This document shows, piece by piece, positions 20,676 through 32,089 of a stretch of DNA of 64,000 bases (position 1 is the stretch's first letter; every line of letters starts with the position of its first letter). The DNA comes from Dermacentor variabilis. Taxonomy: Eukaryota > Arthropoda > Arachnida > Ixodida > Ixodidae. Under the pieces are notes generated by a model, which ran no database searches, was not told the origin of the DNA, and saw nothing but the letters and a program-made list of their open reading frames with translations. The stretch spans positions 189,468,067 through 189,532,066 of the forward strand of contig NC_134569.1 of assembly GCF_050947875.1 (NCBI RefSeq), in the 5' to 3' direction. Both the position numbers and the translations under genes were made by a program.

Positions 20676-20970
20676 TGTTGGGTTATGGGGGTTATCCTGG
20701 TGAAGAACTACGTAGTGTAAAAGCTGTGAGTTGCAGAGTTGATGATTTATTGGGCGAACTTGTGCCCAGCAAAACAAGTAACACTCGAACACAAGGTTAG
20801 CGGCGAGCAAAGTCGGCGATAGTCGAAAATTTGATCTGCGGGATTTGCACATGACTCATGGAAAGTTCCAGGGTAATCGCTGGTGCCCGCGTGCCTTCCA
20901 GAAACTACTACAAAATTTGTGTCGCGCTGAGGATCTGATTATATAAGGTTCGGCGAGAGCATACACAACA
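20676..20970 (-). repeat. Candidate 5' LTR of Gypsy element 3
   Basis: On the minus strand the segment starts TGTTGTGTATGC and ends AACCCAACA. It contains a TATATAA-like box about 25 bp from its start (20939-20948) and an AATAAA at about 20743. It lies upstream of the minus-strand gag. No second LTR is in the window for comparison and no clear primer-binding site follows, so the limits are tentative. Confidence 0.45.
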
Positions 20971-21409
20971 CATAGAATAAACGAAAACATTGGAGTAAGT
21001 TCAACATTATGATGCAAGCGCTTCTGGCGCTGAGCGATCACTCGAAGTTAGCAGTTGAAGTGCTGTACCCCAGAAAACGATAGATGAGCACGCGTGACAT
21101 GTTGTTCTCCTACGGAATAGTGTTGTTTCAGCGCACGAGCAAGGTAGCTTTGGTTAGTAATAATAGCGTACTGTTATTGCACTTGTTGACTGGTTGAGTG
21201 ACCGTCCACGGTCTACGCGAGCGTCCGAAGTAGTGATAGATGCCAGTTTATAGATGTGTGTTCTGTAGAGTCCATTGTCCAAACATGCGGCTTTATCATA
21301 CGAAGTGTTATTATTGCGCTAGCAAGTTTCGTTTTTTTTTGTGTGTGTGTATGTGACAGAGGATGACAACCGAATTTTTTTTGTCGACCTTGTTCGTCCC
21401 ATTGTCTAA
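20971..21409. other. No recognisable feature
   Basis: Unassigned DNA between the candidate LTR and the Penelope-like fragment. It has a short TG-rich tract (21337-21355) and nothing else I can support. Confidence 0.5.
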
Positions 21410-22045
21410 GACGCACTCACCCGTCTTACGGAAATTGTGTCTTCACAAAGAGCCGCGGATTCTTTTTTATGCGATCCCCTTCGGATATTACTCTTTTACA
21501 CAGCAAAAGAGTAATGTCGGCTAACAGTAACAACTTATATGTGTCATGCTGGTCTGCCAAACACAGGGATCGCTGTGTAGAGTAACACCATTTGCCTCGT
21601 ACGAAAGAGTTTACATAGGCCAAAACGGTCGACGTATTAATGACAGCCTGCGTGAGCACCACTCCTCCCTGCGGTCAGATAACGGTGCAAACCTGCCTCG
21701 CCATTGCAATGAATGTGGCTGTTACCCTTTCTTCAGCAATGTAAAGATTCTTGGTAGGGGCAAGGGCAAACAAGAGCATGAAATCCTGGAAGCGCACTAC
21801 ATCAGTTTATTAGGTGATGACTACATTAGTACAACCTCGGTGCGCTTACTTGAAAAAGAATTTGCATTTATAGGTCAGTCACGATGAATGCGATATCTTG
21901 TCTTTTCATGATCTGTGATTCGTGATGCTGTGGTTGCGCATGCTCTGCTGGCCTTACTGGGACATGCCGTTTGTAATAAAGCTCAGATGATAGTCCAGTC
22001 GTTGTGGTGTGAACCTCTCTTGACCCTTCTGTTTTGTGAGCGTTT
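21410..22045 (+). mobile_element. Penelope-like retroelement 3' end
   Basis: Contains a GIY-YIG endonuclease coding segment and a downstream non-coding tail with AATAAA at about 21977. Penelope-like elements encode RT fused to a C-terminal GIY-YIG endonuclease. The RT part is absent, so the copy is 5'-truncated. Confidence 0.75.
21546..21887 (+). pseudogene. GIY-YIG endonuclease domain of a Penelope-like element
   Basis: An open frame of 113 codons. From about residue 18 it reads SYERVYIGQNGRRINDSLREH, the VYIGQ core with the conserved downstream Arg. Then come HCNECGC, the Cys/His cluster characteristic of Penelope GIY-YIG domains, VKILGRGKGK and HEILEAHYI with the catalytic Glu. The first 15-17 codons do not fit and probably lie downstream of a frameshift. 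The domain itself looks uninterrupted, but without an RT it cannot retrotranspose. It nicks target DNA in intact elements. Confidence 0.8.
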
Positions 22046-22563
22046 ATTTCCTTCAGTCATACAGGAAGCTAGCGTACACATAGCACAGTGATTTCCAGTC
22101 TACTGGACTTGAAATGCGTGAGAACGATGCCAATGGCCAAACAAATATTTTTAGCGATTGGCGCTTTCATAATTCGGGGTCGCGATTGGTTGGCCGTACG
22201 GGAACATCTACTTTCATCTTTTAGTTTGTAGCGACCGTCCTCTATTCGTGTTCGTCGATCCGCGGAAAACGTTTGCCTCGTTTGCCTTGGCTCCACGTGG
22301 GGGTCATTGCCCCCTACTAGCCCCACGGGAGCGCTACCACAGCCACTCGGCAAAGCTGCTTTTGCTTCTGAATAAAGCCAGTCGACTCTCTGTACTCAGC
22401 GTGTCAAAACGTATTCTCAACCTATCCAACGCGCAGCGATCGGATAAGCAGGATATTTTTTTTTAATTCACGCTGGCAATTCGAATCGGCAGGTTTCTTC
22501 GTCAAGTGAAAACCCACACAGCCAAAAAAAAGTTATCTGACTATTACGATAGTACCTAATGCG
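22046..22563. other. No recognisable gene; possible LTR-like tract
   Basis: No coding domain. The segment 22250-22400 has a CCACGTGGGGGTCATTGCCC block followed by GAATAAAGCC at about 22370, reminiscent of an LTR polyadenylation region, but I cannot find a partner copy. Confidence 0.3.
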
Positions 22564-23041
22564 AAATTTGAGCGCAGCTCTAAACGGGTTTTCCTTTCGC
22601 GGTATATCAAGGCATCACACCGATCACCGAAACGATTGCCAGAGCCCCGACGCGCGCCGCTGTATATGGACTGGGCACACAGTTGCCGCTTCCCGGCAAA
22701 TGCAGCTTATGCAACCGTGATCTTCGCCGGGAAATGTGAACGGCGAACGCTATGCTCAAACGCCAGCTTTCTGGTGCTTTTTCTTTCCCCAGCTTGGCCG
22801 GCGCCGCCGCTAATGCGCGGAAGTGATGCACGGAAGCTCCACCATCCGGTATAGCTTCAAGGTCGCTTCCTCCGCTTTCCTCCGCGTGCCCTCTTCGCTA
22901 TCGCCGTCTTTCCCTCGCTGCCCTCCGCCTTCGCTCTTTCATCCTTCGCTGCGTTCGTTCGTCGGTTACGAGGTAGGACCAGGGACGACACGCCAACGCT
23001 CAACGCAGGAACGGTCGCATAGCAGCTGCGCTCTAAAATTT
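22564..23041. mobile_element. MITE candidate with GAGCGCAGCTC ends
   Basis: Left end reads AATTTGAGCGCAGCTCTAAA (about 22567) and the right end reads AGCTGCGCTCTAAAATTT (about 23024-23041), an inverted pair. The sequence just outside the left end (GCGAAATTTGAGCGCAGC) also matches the terminus of the 1.15-kb elements at 40900 and 45680, suggesting a related family. No coding seen. Confidence 0.4.
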
Positions 23042-23297
23042 CACAACCCCTATTGGCCTCGAGCTCCACCACTGGAAAAGCTGGCGCCACCGTCGGCGTG
23101 ACGTGCTAGGAGGGATCACGTGGACATAGCGGCCGCGTCGGCTGCTTCGGGAGCGCCGAAGCGAGCTGAAAACGAGTTTAAATTCCCTCGTACGCTGCGG
23201 TCCTCATTTAGTGGCGAAATTTTCCCGCTTCGAGTGTCTCCTTTACAACGCTTGAAAGCACTACAATAGGTAGTGGCTGCCTTTGAAGGCGCACAAC

Positions 23298-23526
23298 ATG
23301 GTAGGCTACTGCTCGGTGCCGCAATGCCGGACGCACGCGACGGAGCACGGTGTCAGCCTTATTCACACGTAGCCGCAGGACAAGAAGCTGTGTGAAGCTT
23401 GGCTCGCGAAGCATAAAACCAGCAAACAGTCATCGGCTACAACTCGGGTATGCAGCAAGCACAGACGCGAGGAAGATTTCTGCTACGGCGCCCGGTCTGC
23501 GATGTTCTGAAAACGCGCACTGAGAC
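23298..23526 (+). pseudogene. THAP zinc-finger domain N-terminal fragment
   Basis: From an ATG at 23298: MVGYCSVPQC supplies the first Cys pair, followed by a basic and hydrophobic stretch, an EAWLAKHK helix, and VCSKHRREEDF with the C-x2-H pair. This is the full THAP C2CH pattern with about 41 residues between pairs. Codon 25 (23370) is TAG and codon 71 (23508) is TGA; the coding pattern is clear on both sides of the first stop. It is therefore a broken copy, unless it is an unusual exon or carries a sequencing error at 23372. THAP domains bind DNA in transcription factors and P-type transposases. The GC-rich upstream region (22850-23290) looks promoter-like but is unproven. Confidence 0.8.
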
Positions 23527-25499
23527 GCTCGCCCGAGTCCGCTGCCCGACTAATGTCATGACGGTTTGGTCTATGAACTTGTCGATGCTATAGACACTGG
23601 CAAGTTCAGTGGAGTGGAAAGGCAGCGGTAAGAAGCACATTTAAAAAAAGCATGGCATATGGTCATGTTTGTGTTATGAATTAATGCACTGGATTACAAA
23701 AAAGGAGCAGCGGGGAATTGCACGCTGAGAACACCGATAAACATACAGTGCGACGCAACTCGAGAAATAGTATTGAAAGGTCAAAGAATTTAGTAGAAAA
23801 ATAAGATTGAATCGTCGCGACGGCACATCACAGTCCCCGTAGGCGTCGAAGTCTCTACAATGAAATTATTTTTGAACAGCTCTGATAGCGCCCACGCCAC
23901 AATGCTTGCTTGTATACTGTCAAATGCTCATATTCTGCGGCCTAAAAGTCATGGCACGGTGCGAAAACGCGCGCGCGGAGAAAGCGAAACAGTGCGCGGA
24001 CAAGCATGCAGACGCGCAGTCGGTCGCTGCGAATCTGCGCGATCGCTGCATTGAGGCTTCCTTCTATTACGCTCCATTTAGTTATACAAACACTATAAGA
24101 ACATATTTCAGATAGTTTGCTCTCAGCATTTACCTACCTTACACGCAAGAAGCCGGTTCGGGAGACTCCATCGCGGCGACTGCGCGCAGTGGCGTTCACT
24201 GTACGTATTCGGTAAAGAGATAGCGTCTGTAAAAGATTGTGTGTTTTCAGTTTGCCCAACATTATTATTTAGACAGTAAGAAACTTCTCTCGTTTCGAAA
24301 GTGCTTACAGAAATGTCTGGGAGAGCTCGCGCGTGGTGTTTTCAGTGAGCGCTGACAGCAAAACCTATGAGGAGCGCGCCACGTGATCCCTCATACTACG
24401 CCAGCGAGGCGCTTCCGATAGATGGCGACTCCGTAACTCCTCGCCGCCAATACACACACAAAACGCGGCCGATGATGCGCGTCGCTTGGCTGCGCACCCA
24501 AGTGTCTGCACATTGTAGTTACTGCTGCACCGAAAGGCTACACAGCGGTGCACCGACGACCTTGTCTTAACATACATAAATTTCACGGAGAGCGAGTAGA
24601 ACGCCTTCAAACCATTCCGCAGCGCGCGATAGCAATACATTAAAGCCGCGCCGGTTCGCACAACCCAGAGGGGAGGAAAAGGCTCGCCGCGCGCCCTTTC
24701 TTCCTCGCCCGATGAAAAGGTTTATAGAGAGACACCACCCAGAGCAGATTTCACGCACATCTATACATACCCATGTGCGCACTCTCCATTACGCGCTTGC
24801 AGGGGAAGGGCCACTAACTTATTCATATTCTCGTAGGAACCGTACAAAGCCCTGCGTACATTCTTCTACTGGAACGTGTTTCACCTTGGAGTCGACGTCA
24901 CGGTAATACTGATCTTCTTCGTCGCTACCCTCACGAAGGTAGGTGTCGGCGTTTCCTTCCAATAACTTCTGTATGCTGTTTTTGAATATATACAAGCAGT
25001 TGCTGAGCTGCATAAGGCTAAAAGGCGTGGTGCGCGTTCCTCAGCTGTGGCAGAATCAACTCGCGACGTGACCGTATTTCTGCGGAACTGTTCCGCTGCA
25101 ATAACACATTGAAGAACATAATAAAGAAATATGAAGTGCACAGCGTCATTTTACTGAATATTTTGCTAGCTCTGAATTTTTTGACGTCCTCATTTTTTGA
25201 CGCCAAAGAATACCTTTCACTTGGTGCCTTCTATAAAGTTACAGCTTAGGTGAAATTATTAAATATTTCGGAAGATTTTGCAAAAGACCCACTCAGACAT
25301 TTATAGTGGCTTTAAGAACGGTGCATAATATTTTAATTTGGTTCGCCTTAGATGTATTATAAGTGCAGCTTACAAAACAGTGAGGCGGTTTTTATTGCAG
25401 TTAAAAGAGTTGTAAACTAGATGGTTGTAGCTTTTATTTTGGAATTTTGAAGAATTTCTTTAGACCCACGTTAGGAATCTCAGGCAGCAGCACGTATCC
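23527..25499. other. About 2 kb without recognisable genes
   Basis: Short frames on both strands lack domains. The 24360-24430 segment is GC-rich and reads like tick upstream DNA, but no promoter element can be established. The part from about 25150 to 25460 is AT-rich. Confidence 0.45.
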
Positions 25500-25813
25500 G
25501 GAGTCCCACACTACGGGGTGACTCGTAATGCGATCGGAGTTCTCGTTGGAGGATCTCCTGGTTCTGAAGTTCTACGCCATTTAGGTGCTTTTCTGTGCAT
25601 CAGTAACAGGCAGCGTAGTTTGTGCTGAACCATGAAGACTCTTATAGTCTGCTGGAGATCGTCCCCGCAGAGTTTGCCTTGGAAGGTCATGGAGGTTGCC
25701 ATGCCATGGTCTTGGACTCGTCTGGTGGCCAACACAGACCACCCACGACATGAAGCAGCTCAGTTCTTCAGTAGGATCAGACGCTGCTGATTGTGAGCTT
25801 TCTGACTCAATAT
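25500..25813 (+). mobile_element. Non-LTR element C, left part (5' of the Gypsy insertion)
   Basis: The flank left of the Gypsy insertion should be the 5' part of the same LINE that resumes at 31282, because both flanks share the ATAT TSD. ORF1 coding is not clearly readable here, so the left boundary is a guess. Confidence 0.4.
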
Positions 25814-25993
25814 TGTCACGGTACAACGCGGACAGAAGACAGGGAGGCGTTCAAGAACAACAGGACAACCTGTTCAAAAACAAACGGAACCGAGGCACGT
25901 CTTCTTCGTCCGCTCCCAAATCTCAGCCACCCACTAGACGGAGTCCGTTATTGCCCCCGTCGTCGTTGTCTTCTAAGTAGAATATACGCGTCA
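25814..25993 (-). repeat. 3' LTR of Gypsy element 1
   Basis: 180 bp, the same length as 31102-31281 with 11 substitutions and no indel. On the minus strand it begins TGACGCG and ends CCGTGACA, the usual TG...CA ends. Confidence 0.93.
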
Positions 25994-26005
25994 TTTGTCC
26001 CTCCA
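25994..26005 (-). other. Polypurine tract
   Basis: Minus strand TGGAGGGACAAA immediately 5' of the 3' LTR. In LTR retrotransposons the purine tract primes plus-strand synthesis. Confidence 0.75.
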
Positions 26006-26071
26006 TAAAAGAGCATCGCCCCGATGCTAAACAAGAAATGCCACTCGCGGAAGTAAGAGTCTCTCGCATAG

Positions 26072-29000
26072 TTATTCGCTCACATACGGCTTCATGCGGA
26101 CAACGTGCACAAGTTCAGGACAATGCGTGCAGCGCCGCGTACAACTGGCACTATTGGGGACGACCTCGTACGTGACATCACTGAGTCGGCGCAATACTCG
26201 ATATGGTCCGAAGTATGGTCTTAACAGCTCTCGGTGAGGCCTCGTTTCCGTATGGGTGTCCAAACCCACACTCTGTCGCCGACGTCATAGATGACAATTC
26301 GACGGTTAAGATCATAGCAGTCGTAGTCTTGCTGCTGGCAGATCCGCAAGCGCGCGAGCTGCCGAGCCTCTTCTGCGCGTAGCGTAAACACATCGGCGAC
26401 CGTATCAGTGTCGTCAAAGCGTGTGGAAGCATTGCATCCAACATCGTTCGTACATGACGTCCGTGAACAAGGGTGAACGGAGTCATGTGCGTTGTCTCTT
26501 GTTTCGCCGTGTTGTATGCAAAGGGGATATAAGGTAGGATGTCGTCCCAATTTTTCTGTTCAACATCCAAGTACACGGAGAGCATGTCTTCAATTGTTTT
26601 GTTTAGGCGTTCTGTTAATTCGTTGGTTTATGGATGGTAGGCGGTCGACTTCCGATGAGACGTTCCACTTAGCAGCAAGACATGATCTAACATTGCAGCT
26701 GCGAATGCGCTTCCTCGGTCTGTTATTACGACGGTTGGTGCGCCGTGTCGCAACACAACATGCTCAATGAAAAACGCGCCACCTCGGCTGCTGTTCTTCT
26801 CTGGATTGCCATTGTTTCAGCGTAACGTGTGAGATACTCGGTTGCGACGATATCAAGGCGATTCCCTGCAGTAGAAGTAGGAAGTGGGCCCAATATATCC
26901 ATCCCGATTTGGTCAAATCGTCTTCGAGGAACCTAGACGGGTTGTAGGAGGCCGGCCGCTTTCGACGGAGGCGACTTGCGCCTCTGGCAGTCGAAAGCAA
27001 GTGCGAACGTGATGTTTCATGGTGGTGGTAAGTCTCGGCCAGTAGTACCTCTGCTGCACTCTGGCCAGCGTTGTCGTGTAGCCTAAGTGACCAGAAGTCA
27101 CCTCGTTGTGACAGGCTTCAAGTACTTCCGTACGAAGAGCTGCAGGAATGACGAGCAGATAGGGGAACCCGGTCGAAGAAAAGTTTCGTTTGTAAAGTAC
27201 TTTCGCCCGCAAACAAAACGACAACAGTCCTCCTGCGAGAACTCTAGGCGGTTTCGCAGATCTGCCTCTCTAAGTAATTGACGAGTTCAAGCAACTCAGG
27301 GTCGTCCCGTTGTTGTTGCGCGATGGTGGATGTGTCCAGAACACAAGGAAATGCCGAGTCTTGTTCGGGTGGACAGACGACTCTATCGGCGATCGAGACA
27401 GGCAGTCAGCATCCGTGTGTCGTTTCCCCGACTTCAGCTTGACAGTCATGTCAAACTCTTGCAAGCGTAGGCTCCAACGCGCCAGTCGTCCCGAAGGATC
27501 TTTAAGGTTTGTCAACCAACACAGTGAATGGTGGTCGCTTATAACTGTGTATTGGCGGCCATACAAATATGGCCGAAATTTCATAAACGCCCATACTACG
27601 ACGAGGCGTTCTTTCTCAGTCGTGGAAAAATTAGCGTCTGTGTGTGAGAGTGTTCTACTTGCATAGGCAAGTACTCTTTCTGTGCCCTCCTGCTGTTGCA
27701 CAAGAACAGCTCCCAAGCCAACATTGCTTGCATCAGTGTGAAGCAATGTAGGAGCGGTATCATCAAAGTGAGCAAGCAATGGAGGTGTCTGGAGACGTTC
27801 CCGCAAGTCATTGAATGCACCTTACTCTTCGTCGCCCCATCCAAAAGCAACGCCGTCTCTCGTCAGGCGAGTTAACGGCGACGCAATATGAGCGAACTCT
27901 GCAATAAACCGCCGGTAATAGGTACAGAGGCCGAGGAAGCGCCTGACAGCCTTGTTATTGGATGGTACGGGAAACTGTGCGACAGCGGCAATTTTTTCGG
28001 GATCCGGGCGGACACCTGCGTGGCTGACGACGTGACCAAGAAACTGCAGTTCCACAAAGTCAAACTGGTACTTCTCCGATTTCAGGGTAAGGCCGGCGGA
28101 CCGGATGGACTGCAGAACCGCTTCAAGCCGTTCGAGCTGTTCTTCAAATGTTGCGGAGAACACGATGACGTCGTCGATGTATACTAAGCAGGTTTTCCAC
28201 TTCAGGCCTGAAAGCACAGTGTCCATGAGGCGTTGGAACGTAGCAGGGGCAGAGCACAAGCCGAAAGGCAAGACCTTAAATTCGTATAGGCCGTCTGGTG
28301 TCATAAAAGCAGTTCTTTCACTGTCTCTCGGGTCTACCTCGATTTGCCAATATCCGCTTTTTAAATCCATTGAAGAGAAGTAACGAGCATGTGAAAGCCT
28401 GTCAAGTGAATCGTCTATACGGGGAAGCGGGTATACATTTTTCTTTGTCACCTGATTTAGTTTCCGGTAGTCCACACAGAAACGCAACTGCCGTCCTTTT
28501 TCTTGACTAGAACTACAGGAGATGCCCAGGGACTCATTGATGGTTGAATCACGTCGTCTTCCAGCATTTTTGTCACTTGTTGTATGGCTTCACGTTCTCT
28601 GGGAGCCACACGATAAGGATTTTGGTGAACTGGTCTTGCCGTATCCTCTGTAACCTCTGTATGCTTCGTTAGAGGCGTCCGTCCGACGCTAGACGTCGAC
28701 GCAAAGCAGTCATTGAACTTCGACAATAGCGTGAGAAGCCGCTCTCGTTCGTGCTGCGACAAAGCAGTGCTGACTTCGAGTGCAGAAGCTGGGTCTTGCG
28801 TAGGTGTTTCTTTGAGTAGCGAACAGCAGCCGCGGACATCCGCAACACCATCAAAATAAGCCAAAGCCGTGCCCTTTGGAAGGCGCCGTCGCTCTGTGCT
28901 AAAATTTGTTAGCAACAGGTTCGTGCGCCCGTCGGTGACATTTACGATTCCTCGTGCGACCGAGATACCATGAGTGAACAACAACATGGTTATTTGGTCG

Positions 29001-30913
29001 GCAACGCCTTCGCAATTAAACGGTACGTCACATGCTACCGAGACAAGGGTGCATGCTCGAGGTGGGATGACGACGTCGTCTTCTGTTGGGCGGAAGCAGT
29101 GGTGTTGCGGGGATAAGCAATAGACTAAACCAGGACTCTTATAAAACGTCACCATGCGATCCGGGATGTTAATTACGACGCCATTTTCTTTCACAAAATC
29201 CATTCCAATAATCAAATCTTCAGAGCACACAGGCAGAACGGTGAAAGCGGCCACGAAAGAAAAATTCCCGGTATCAATTTTAGAAGTCCATCTTCCAGTA
29301 GGCATCAGTAATTGACCGCCTGCCGTGCTTATGTGAGTTCCTGTCCATGGCGTCTTTACTTTCTTCAGGCGGAGGACGAGTTCCTGACTCATTATCGAGA
29401 AGTCGGCACCAGTGTAGACTGACGCTGTCACTGGCTGTCCGTGCGTCAAAACACCAATGTCGGCGCTCTCAATTTCTTTGGTGTTTATCGGCTTCACAGC
29501 GTTCTGCAGCGGGAGTGTTGGGGGCTTTTTATTGTCTTGCGGCAGGCCTGCAGCCATACCACAGAGGTCGCCGCCTTCAGTTTCCCCGGCGTGGGCTGGG
29601 CGACCTTCGTCCTCGGAGGTCAGCAAAAGTACGTGTGAAGCCATCTGACGTGGAGGGGTTGGATAACGCGACCAACGGCCGAAATCGGACCTATCGTTGG
29701 GCACGGATTCGTCATTCGGGTGCGCTATTGGAGGTTCCCGAAAAGTAGCGTCGTCGCGGCGTAGCATAGAACCGTAATTTGCACGTCGACCATAGGACCA
29801 CGGACGTTGAGGTCGAAATGACGTGTCACGATGCCAGCAATTACGCGAAATGTGGCCGGCGCCTCCGCAGTGAAAGCAAAGTGGTCGCCTATCAACTGTG
29901 CGCCATACGTCGGTTTTCCGAAATTGCGGCCGTCCCGTAGCGTCGTTTTCCGGCGTTGACCAAGGGGCGGCGAACGACGGCTGCTGGTGTGACTGCAGCG
30001 GCATAACGGGTGCGTGCCTCGCAGCATCCTCTTGCGGCGGCGACCAAGGAGCGGCTGTTGGAGGCTGGTTGTACGGCGGTGTGCTTGTGACGGGTGGTGG
30101 ACATCGGACAGCGGCGGCGTAAGTCATGGGACGCTGGTGATCTTGAAAATCGGCTGCCGGGAACGCCTGCCTGATTTCGTCGCGCACCACTTCGGCGATT
30201 GATGCTACAGGTCTATTCAACGTCGGTGTCAGAATCTTTTGCACTTCCTCTCTGACAAGCTCTCTGATCAATTTACGCAAGGAATTCTGATACTCGGCAG
30301 TCCCTGCGGCGGCATTGATTGCATTGCTGCTGGACAGTCGATCGTACAGCCTGCACCATCGATGAAGGGCCCGCTCAATAGCCGTAGCCTCTTTGATAAA
30401 GTCAGCGACGGTGACTGGTGGATTCCGCACAAGCCCCGCAAACAACTGCTCTTTTACACCTCGCATGAGGTAGCGCAACTTCCTATCTTCGGTCATGTTT
30501 GGGTCGGCTCTACAAAAGAGGCGGGCCATGTCCTCGGCAAACATTGTGACCGACTCATTAGGTTGTTGCACCCGTAGCTCCATCATCTGCTGGGCGCGGT
30601 CGCGTCGGTCGGCACTTGCAAAGGTATCCGTCATCTTCTGCCGAAAGTTATTCCACGTCCTCAGGCTAGCTTCACGGTTCTCGTACCAAGTGCGGCTACT
30701 GTCGTCAAGGGCGAAATAGACGTGGGAAAGCTTTTACTGCTCAGTCCACAGGTTAATCTGTGCGACACGTTCGTACTTGTCAAGCCAGTCTTCAATGTCT
30801 TAGAAGACTGCACCGCGATAGCGATCGGGAACCAGTGGATGCAGAACGGTTACGTGTTGTGGACTGAGAAGCCGGCTGCTTTGGGGTGCTTGCGATGAGC
30901 TGGTTTCGGCCAT
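26072..30913 (-). pseudogene. Gypsy element 1 gag-pol
   Basis: The gag ATG is at 30913. In-frame stops lie at 30802-30800 and 30736-30734, then an open stretch of 725 codons runs to 28457. It has a gag core (RGVKEQLFAGLV), a CCHC knuckle CFHCGGAGHISRNC (about 29830-29875), a protease whose active site reads YTGADFS (about 29412-29432), and the start of RT (ASPVVLVKKKDGS). A frameshift follows at about 28470. RT continues 28487-27825 with an intact YIDD box (about 28175). A stop lies at 27824-27822. RNase H follows ([15 protein letters not shown], about 27720-27765) with a stop at 27270. The integrase zinc-binding domain (HLGYTTTLARVQQRYYWP, about 27020-27080) and core are frameshifted, and the C-terminus ends at 26072. 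No envelope-like frame is present. Confidence 0.92.
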
Positions 30914-31084
30914 TACGAGATGTGTGCTGCAGCCGGAGAGAGGTGGTTGAAGAGGGGAAAACTACGGGGCAAGGCCTAGCAGTTGGCGACTAAAGCGATG
31001 CAGGGGTGTCGTAACTGGTGACAATGCCTCCTGGCTAGCTGAACGACTCCCAGAAGGACTCCGGAAGATCAGGCGAACTCAGTA

Positions 31085-31101
31085 CCCCGCACCTCCACCA
31101 G
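31085..31101 (-). other. Primer-binding site
   Basis: Immediately downstream of the 5' LTR the minus strand reads C then TGGTGGAGGTGCGGGG. TGG pairs with a tRNA 3' CCA end. I do not assign the tRNA. Confidence 0.7.
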
Positions 31102-31281
31102 TGTCACGGTACAACGAGGACAGAAGGCAGGGAGACGTTCAGGAACAACAGGACAACCTGTTCAAAAACAAACGGAACCGAGGCACGTCTTCTTCGTCCT
31201 CTCCCAAATCTCAGCCACCCACTGGACGGAGTCCGTTATTGCCCCCATCGTCTTTGTCCTCTAAGTAGAATGTAGGCGTCA
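31102..31281 (-). repeat. 5' LTR of Gypsy element 1
   Basis: 180-bp partner of 25814-25993, followed directly by the right ATAT duplication at 31282-31285. Confidence 0.93.
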
Positions 31282-32081
31282 ATATGTACCATATCGCATG
31301 CCTTTATACCTGCCAAGCTCCGCCGTTCCAGAAGACAATTAGCGTTCAAAGGCTGGGCTCGTCAAAGTGTATGAAGATACTATCCGGACAGGATAGCGCA
31401 CAACTCCAGCCTTTGTATCACTGGGAAGCTTTCCATAGGCAACCTTTCGTAGGAAGGCACTTACAATGTTATAAATGCTTAAAATTGGCCATCTTCGGGG
31501 CTCTTGCACCAGACATCCTGTCTGCGCTAAACGCGGTAGGAATCACCTTGTAGATTCCTCTGAAAGTAAGACATAGCAGTGTCCTAACCCTATAAGTGAC
31601 CATATGGCAACAGATAAAGGATGTTCATCTTTGAAAGATCATTTTAAGGTACTAAAAGAGAAAGCCAAGAAGAAGGCAACAGGAGATGAAAGCTCGCGTC
31701 ACCGTCCTGGTGTTCCAGCGACTACAAATGCCTAGACTAAGCAAAAACATGCGTGAAAAAAATGACAAAGGAACAACGGATCGAAAAGAGAGGGGCGGCT
31801 TCTGGCCCTCAGACTCGTCGTGACCAGCGGTGCCATCGAGCTCGTCGGACCAAGTCTTTACAAAGGCTGCGACCACAGTGGAGAGCACTGCAAACACAGC
31901 ACATAAACCGGTCTCGGCCAACGATGGTGTGCAACTTGCCAATCTTTTGAAGCTGCTTGTCAACATTATCAGATCTCTAATTGCCGGTCGTGAGACACCA
32001 GCATCATCAGCAGCAGAGCAACTTTTCGAGGCCCTCGTTCCAGTCCTCGAAGGCCTTCAATACACGTGTTACCGGAAATAA
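31282..32081 (+). pseudogene. LINE C ORF1 (gag-like) C-terminal part
   Basis: Frames shift repeatedly. CYKCLK (31461) followed in another frame by IGHLRGSC is a broken CCHC knuckle, and a second Cys/His block follows. A lysine-rich stretch (KVLKEKAKKKATGDESS, about 31650-31695) and a short helical C-terminus, IIRSLIAG (about 31965) to YRK (32081), complete the usual order for I-type LINE ORF1. ORF1 coats the element RNA. Confidence 0.65.
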
Positions 32082-32089
32082 TCTTAACA

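Larger units (their letters stand above)
25814..31281 (-). mobile_element. Gypsy element 1: complete LTR retrotransposon, coding-dead
   Basis: A 5.47-kb minus-strand Ty3/Gypsy element with 180-bp LTRs at both ends, a 4-bp ATAT target duplication (25810-25813 and 31282-31285), a primer-binding site, a polypurine tract and an ordered gag-protease-RT-RNase H-integrase region. It lies inside ORF1 of plus-strand LINE C. The LTRs differ at 11 of 180 positions by direct comparison (about 6%), so the insertion is moderately old. Confidence 0.93.

Noticed and set aside
28457..30634. Intact host retroviral-like gag gene
   Set aside because: The upstream gag has two stops, the protease Asp is lost and the frame breaks in RT; it is part of a dead Gypsy element flanked by LTRs.
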